A stretch of 64,000 nucleotides of DNA, from assembly GCA_021325215.1 (NCBI GenBank), contig JAJPHO010000096.1, positions 46,738 to 110,737 of the forward strand. Direction: 5' to 3'. Made by a program: the position numbers and the translations under genes. Positions 61,810 to 64,000 of this stretch are shown piece by piece. This DNA is from Alphaproteobacteria bacterium. Its GTDB lineage: Bacteria > Pseudomonadota > Alphaproteobacteria > Rhodospirillales > Magnetospirillaceae. Positions within the stretch are counted from its first letter, which is position 1. Each line of letters starts with the position of its first letter. The notes under the pieces are model-generated. The model searched no databases, was not told the DNA's origin, and worked only from the letters and a program-made list of their open reading frames with translations.

Positions 61810-63399
61810 TTACTCGGCGGCGGCGGCCGAAGCCTGGCCGTCGACCGGCAAACGGATCAGATAGTCGAAGGCCGACAGGCCCGCCGTGGCGCCCTGGCCC
61901 ATGGCGATGACGATCTGCTTGTAGGGTACGGTCGTCACGTCGCCGGCGGCGAACACGCCGGGCACCGAGGTCTTGGTGTGGGCGTCGACTTCGATCTCGC
62001 CGCGCGGGCTGAGGTCGATGGTGCCTTTCAGGAACTCGGTGTTCGGCACCAGGCCGATCTGCACGAAGATGCCTTCGAGGTTCAGGCGATGGACTTCGCC
62101 GGTCTCGCGGTTCTCATAGTCCAGGCCGGTAACCTTGGCGCCGTCGCCATGGATCTCGGTGGTCCTGGCGTTCACCAGGACCGAGACGTTCGGCAGGCTG
62201 CGCAGCTTGTTCTGCAGAACGGCGTCGGCACGCAGCTGGCGGTCGAACTCGATCAGGGTGACATGCTCGACGACGCCGGCCAGGTCGATGGCCGCCTCGA
62301 CGCCGGAATTGCCGCCGCCGATCACCGCCGTGCGCTTGCCCTTGAACAGCGGGCCGTCGCAATGCGGGCAATAGGTGACGCCCTTGTTGCGGTACTCGTT
62401 CTCGCCCGGCACCCCGGTCTGGCGCCAGCGGGCGCCGGTCGACAGGATCACGGTCTTGGCCTTGAGGCTGGCGCCCGAGGCCAGTTTGACCTCGATCAGG
62501 CCGCCGACGGTAGAGGCCGGGATGATGGCCTCGGCGCGCTGCAGGTTCATGATGTCGACGTCATAATCCTCGACGTGCTGTTCGAGCGCGGCAGCCATCT
62601 TGGGGCCTTCGGTGTGCGACACCGAGATGAAGTTCTCGATCGCCATGGTGTCCAGCACCTGGCCGCCGAAGCGTTCGGCGACGATGCCGGTGCGGATGCC
62701 CTTGCGGGCGGTGTAGATCGCCGCCGCGGCGCCGGCCGGACCACCGCCGACCACCAGCACGTCGAAGGCGTCCTTCTGGGACAGGCGCTCGGCGGCCTTG
62801 GAGGAGGCGTTGGCATCCAGCATCGACAGGATCTGGGCGACTTCCATGCGGCCCTGGGCGAAGGGTTCGCCATTCAGGAACACGGCGGGAACCGACATGA
62901 TCTGGCGGTCATTGACCTCGTTCTCGAACGCGCCGCCTTCGATGGCGACATGCTTGATCTTGGGGTTCAGCACGCTCATCAGGTTCAGCGCCTGCACCAC
63001 GTCGGGGCAGTTCTGGCAGGTGAGCGAGAAATAGGTCTCGAAACGGTATTCGCCGTCCAGCTCGCGGATCTGCTGGACCGTCTCCTCGGACTCACGGGTC
63101 GGATGACCGCCGACCTGGAGCAGGGCGATAACCAGCGAATTGAATTCATGGCCCATCGGCAGGCCGGCGAAACGGACGCCGATATCGGTGCCGACGCGTT
63201 TGATGGCGAAAGACGGACGGCGGGCATCGTCATCGTCACGCGAGACGGAAACCATGTCCGACAGGGAGGCGATGTCTTCGAGCAGGCTCCAAAGCTCCTG
63301 CGAGGCCTCGCCATCGTCCAGCGATGCGGACAGCACGATGGGCTGGGTCACGCGGCCCAGATAGCCCTTCAACTGCTCCTTGAGAGTGGAGTCCAACAT
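61810..63399 (-). CDS. ahpF: Alkyl hydroperoxide reductase subunit F
   Basis: 529 residues. The N-terminal double thioredoxin-like domain carries the redox pair C128/C131 (TCQNC). The C-terminal thioredoxin-reductase-like part has [16 protein letters not shown] for FAD, CPHCDGP for the second Cxx[18 protein letters not shown] for NAD(P)H, and GVFAAGDVT at the end. It passes electrons from NADH to AhpC. It is 82 bases downstream of ahpC on the same strand, with a stem-loop between. Confidence 0.96.
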   Translation of the reverse strand: MLDSTLKEQLKGYLGRVTQPIVLSASLDDGEASQELWSLLEDIASLSDMVSVSRDDDDARRPSFAIKRVGTDIGVRFAGLPMGHEFNSLVIALLQVGGHPTRESEETVQQIRELDGEYRFETYFSLTCQNCPDVVQALNLMSVLNPKIKHVAIEGGAFENEVNDRQIMSVPAVFLNGEPFAQGRMEVAQILSMLDANASSKAAERLSQKDAFDVLVVGGGPAGAAAAIYTARKGIRTGIVAERFGGQVLDTMAIENFISVSHTEGPKMAAALEQHVEDYDVDIMNLQRAEAIIPASTVGGLIEVKLASGASLKAKTVILSTGARWRQTGVPGENEYRNKGVTYCPHCDGPLFKGKRTAVIGGGNSGVEAAIDLAGVVEHVTLIEFDRQLRADAVLQNKLRSLPNVSVLVNARTTEIHGDGAKVTGLDYENRETGEVHRLNLEGIFVQIGLVPNTEFLKGTIDLSPRGEIEVDAHTKTSVPGVFAAGDVTTVPYKQIVIAMGQGATAGLSAFDYLIRLPVDGQASAAAAE

Positions 63400-63439
63400 G
63401 ATGAGTGCTTCCTGCTTTCAGAAAATTGGGCGAGGGGTG

Positions 63440-63461
63440 GGACCCGGCCGGAGCCGGGTCC
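63440..63461 (-). promoter_or_regulatory. Intercistronic stem-loop between ahpC and ahpF
   Basis: Nine-base perfect arms GGACCCGGC (63440-63448) and GCCGGGTCC (63453-63461) around CGGA, without a T-run. It probably stabilises the ahpC message 3' end or causes partial attenuation, giving more AhpC than AhpF. Confidence 0.5.
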
Positions 63462-63481
63462 GCTTCCGCCTCGTGAGAGGC

Positions 63482-64000
63482 TTAGATCTTGCCGACCAGG
63501 TCCAGGGACGGAGCGAGGGTCTTCTCGCCTTCCTTCCACTTGGCCGGGCAGACTTCGCCGGGGTGGCTGGCGACGTACTGGGCGGCCTTGACCTTGCGCA
63601 GCAGCTCGACGGCGTCGCGGCCGATGCCGCCGGCAGTGATCTCGACGATCTGGATCTTGCCGTTCGGATCGATCACGAAGGTGCCGCGATCGGCCAGGCC
63701 GGCTTCTTCGATCAGCACGTCGAAATTGCGGCTGATGGCCAGGGTCGGGTCGCCGACCATGGTGTACTTGATCTTCTTGATGGCCGGCGAGGTGTCGTGC
63801 CAAGCCTTGTGGGCGAAGTGGGTGTCGGTCGAGACGGAGTAGATCTCGACGCCCAGCTTCTGGAATTCGGCGTAGTTGTCAGCCAGGTCTTCCAGCTCGG
63901 TCGGGCACACGAAGGTGAAGTCGGCCGGGTAGAAGAACACCACGGACCACTTGCCCTTCAGGTCGGAGTCGGAGACGGTGACGAACTTGCCGTCCTTGAA
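63482..64000 (-). CDS. ahpC: Alkyl hydroperoxide reductase subunit C (2-Cys peroxiredoxin; 5' end outside window)
   Basis: 173 codons are visible, with the first ten to fifteen residues beyond base 64000. The peroxidatic cysteine is in [14 protein letters not shown] and the resolving cysteine in [10 protein letters not shown], so it is a typical 2-Cys peroxiredoxin of the AhpC1 type. It reduces hydrogen peroxide and organic peroxides and is recharged by AhpF. The visible frame runs uninterrupted to the window edge ([18 protein letters not shown]), so a start at an internal ATG would be wrong. Confidence 0.96.
   Translation of the reverse strand, partial: FKDGKFVTVSDSDLKGKWSVVFFYPADFTFVCPTELEDLADNYAEFQKLGVEIYSVSTDTHFAHKAWHDTSPAIKKIKYTMVGDPTLAISRNFDVLIEEAGLADRGTFVIDPNGKIQIVEITAGGIGRDAVELLRKVKAAQYVASHPGEVCPAKWKEGEKTLAPSLDLVGKI

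Overview
The window is about 65 percent GC and reads as a chromosomal segment of an alphaproteobacterium, probably of the Rhodospirillales or a neighbouring order. This is inferred from gene content and style: a Liv-type ABC operon, the alaC-hom-recJ run, alphaproteobacterial-type Psp genes, many GTG/TTG starts and 1-4 base start/stop overlaps. I see no rRNA, insertion sequence, prophage or CRISPR array. One tRNA gene (Glu, UUC) is present.

Layout. 1-2.1 kb: tail of a probable pyruvate:ferredoxin oxidoreductase, then ldhA and a dihydroorotate dehydrogenase-like gene. 2.1-5.9 kb: livHMGF transport operon without a binding protein. 5.9-8.6 kb: Tat-exported FAH-family protein, HIG1-type small membrane protein, exported amidohydrolase. 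8.6-18.4 kb: a three-gene lipid/polyketide operon made of a complete highly reducing PKS (KS-AT-DH-inactive MT/KR-ER-KR-ACP), an alpha-oxoamine synthase and an extended SDR. 18.5-25.2 kb: DUF2147, MFS, solute-binding protein, uppP, ACT protein, copD, copC and a TMEM175-like channel. 25.2-30.4 kb: structured repeats, pirin, two LysR regulators, PhzF and a cysteine-less racemase homologue. 30.4-32.9 kb: pspF divergent from pspABC. 33-37.3 kb: Panacea protein, glutaminyl cyclase, then a zinc locus (zur, hisI, COG0523 GTPase). 37.4-38.7 kb: a second gene pair behind a promoter that copies the pspA sigma-54 promoter. 38.7-45.1 kb: repeats, a candidate sRNA, TetR, a DUF1800/DUF1501 pair and a PHA-synthase homologue without its catalytic cysteine. 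45.2-50.2 kb: OmpA lipoprotein, alaC, hom, recJ. 50.2-53.3 kb: LysR, tRNA-Glu, an AT-richer methyltransferase-like gene, an MBL hydrolase. 53.4-61.6 kb: two paralogous HD-GYP proteins bracketing a SYLF protein, a patatin, a membrane protein and a free-standing NRPS-like A-T-TE enzyme. 61.8-64 kb: ahpF and ahpC (cut by the window end).

Most interesting. (i) The PKS operon has the enzyme logic of fungal sphinganine-analogue pathways: a reduced ACP-bound chain, release by decarboxylative condensation with an amino acid, then ketone reduction. No thioesterase is present. (ii) A structured element of about 110-145 nt lies directly before the start codons of two unrelated genes (the oxoamine synthase and the COG0523 GTPase), in the same orientation, with compensatory base changes in a GGA-loop hairpin. 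This looks like an undescribed leader RNA or a mobile 5'-UTR element. (iii) The Psp regulon appears to include a small membrane protein and a GIN-domain protein, and PspF itself seems to start at ATT.
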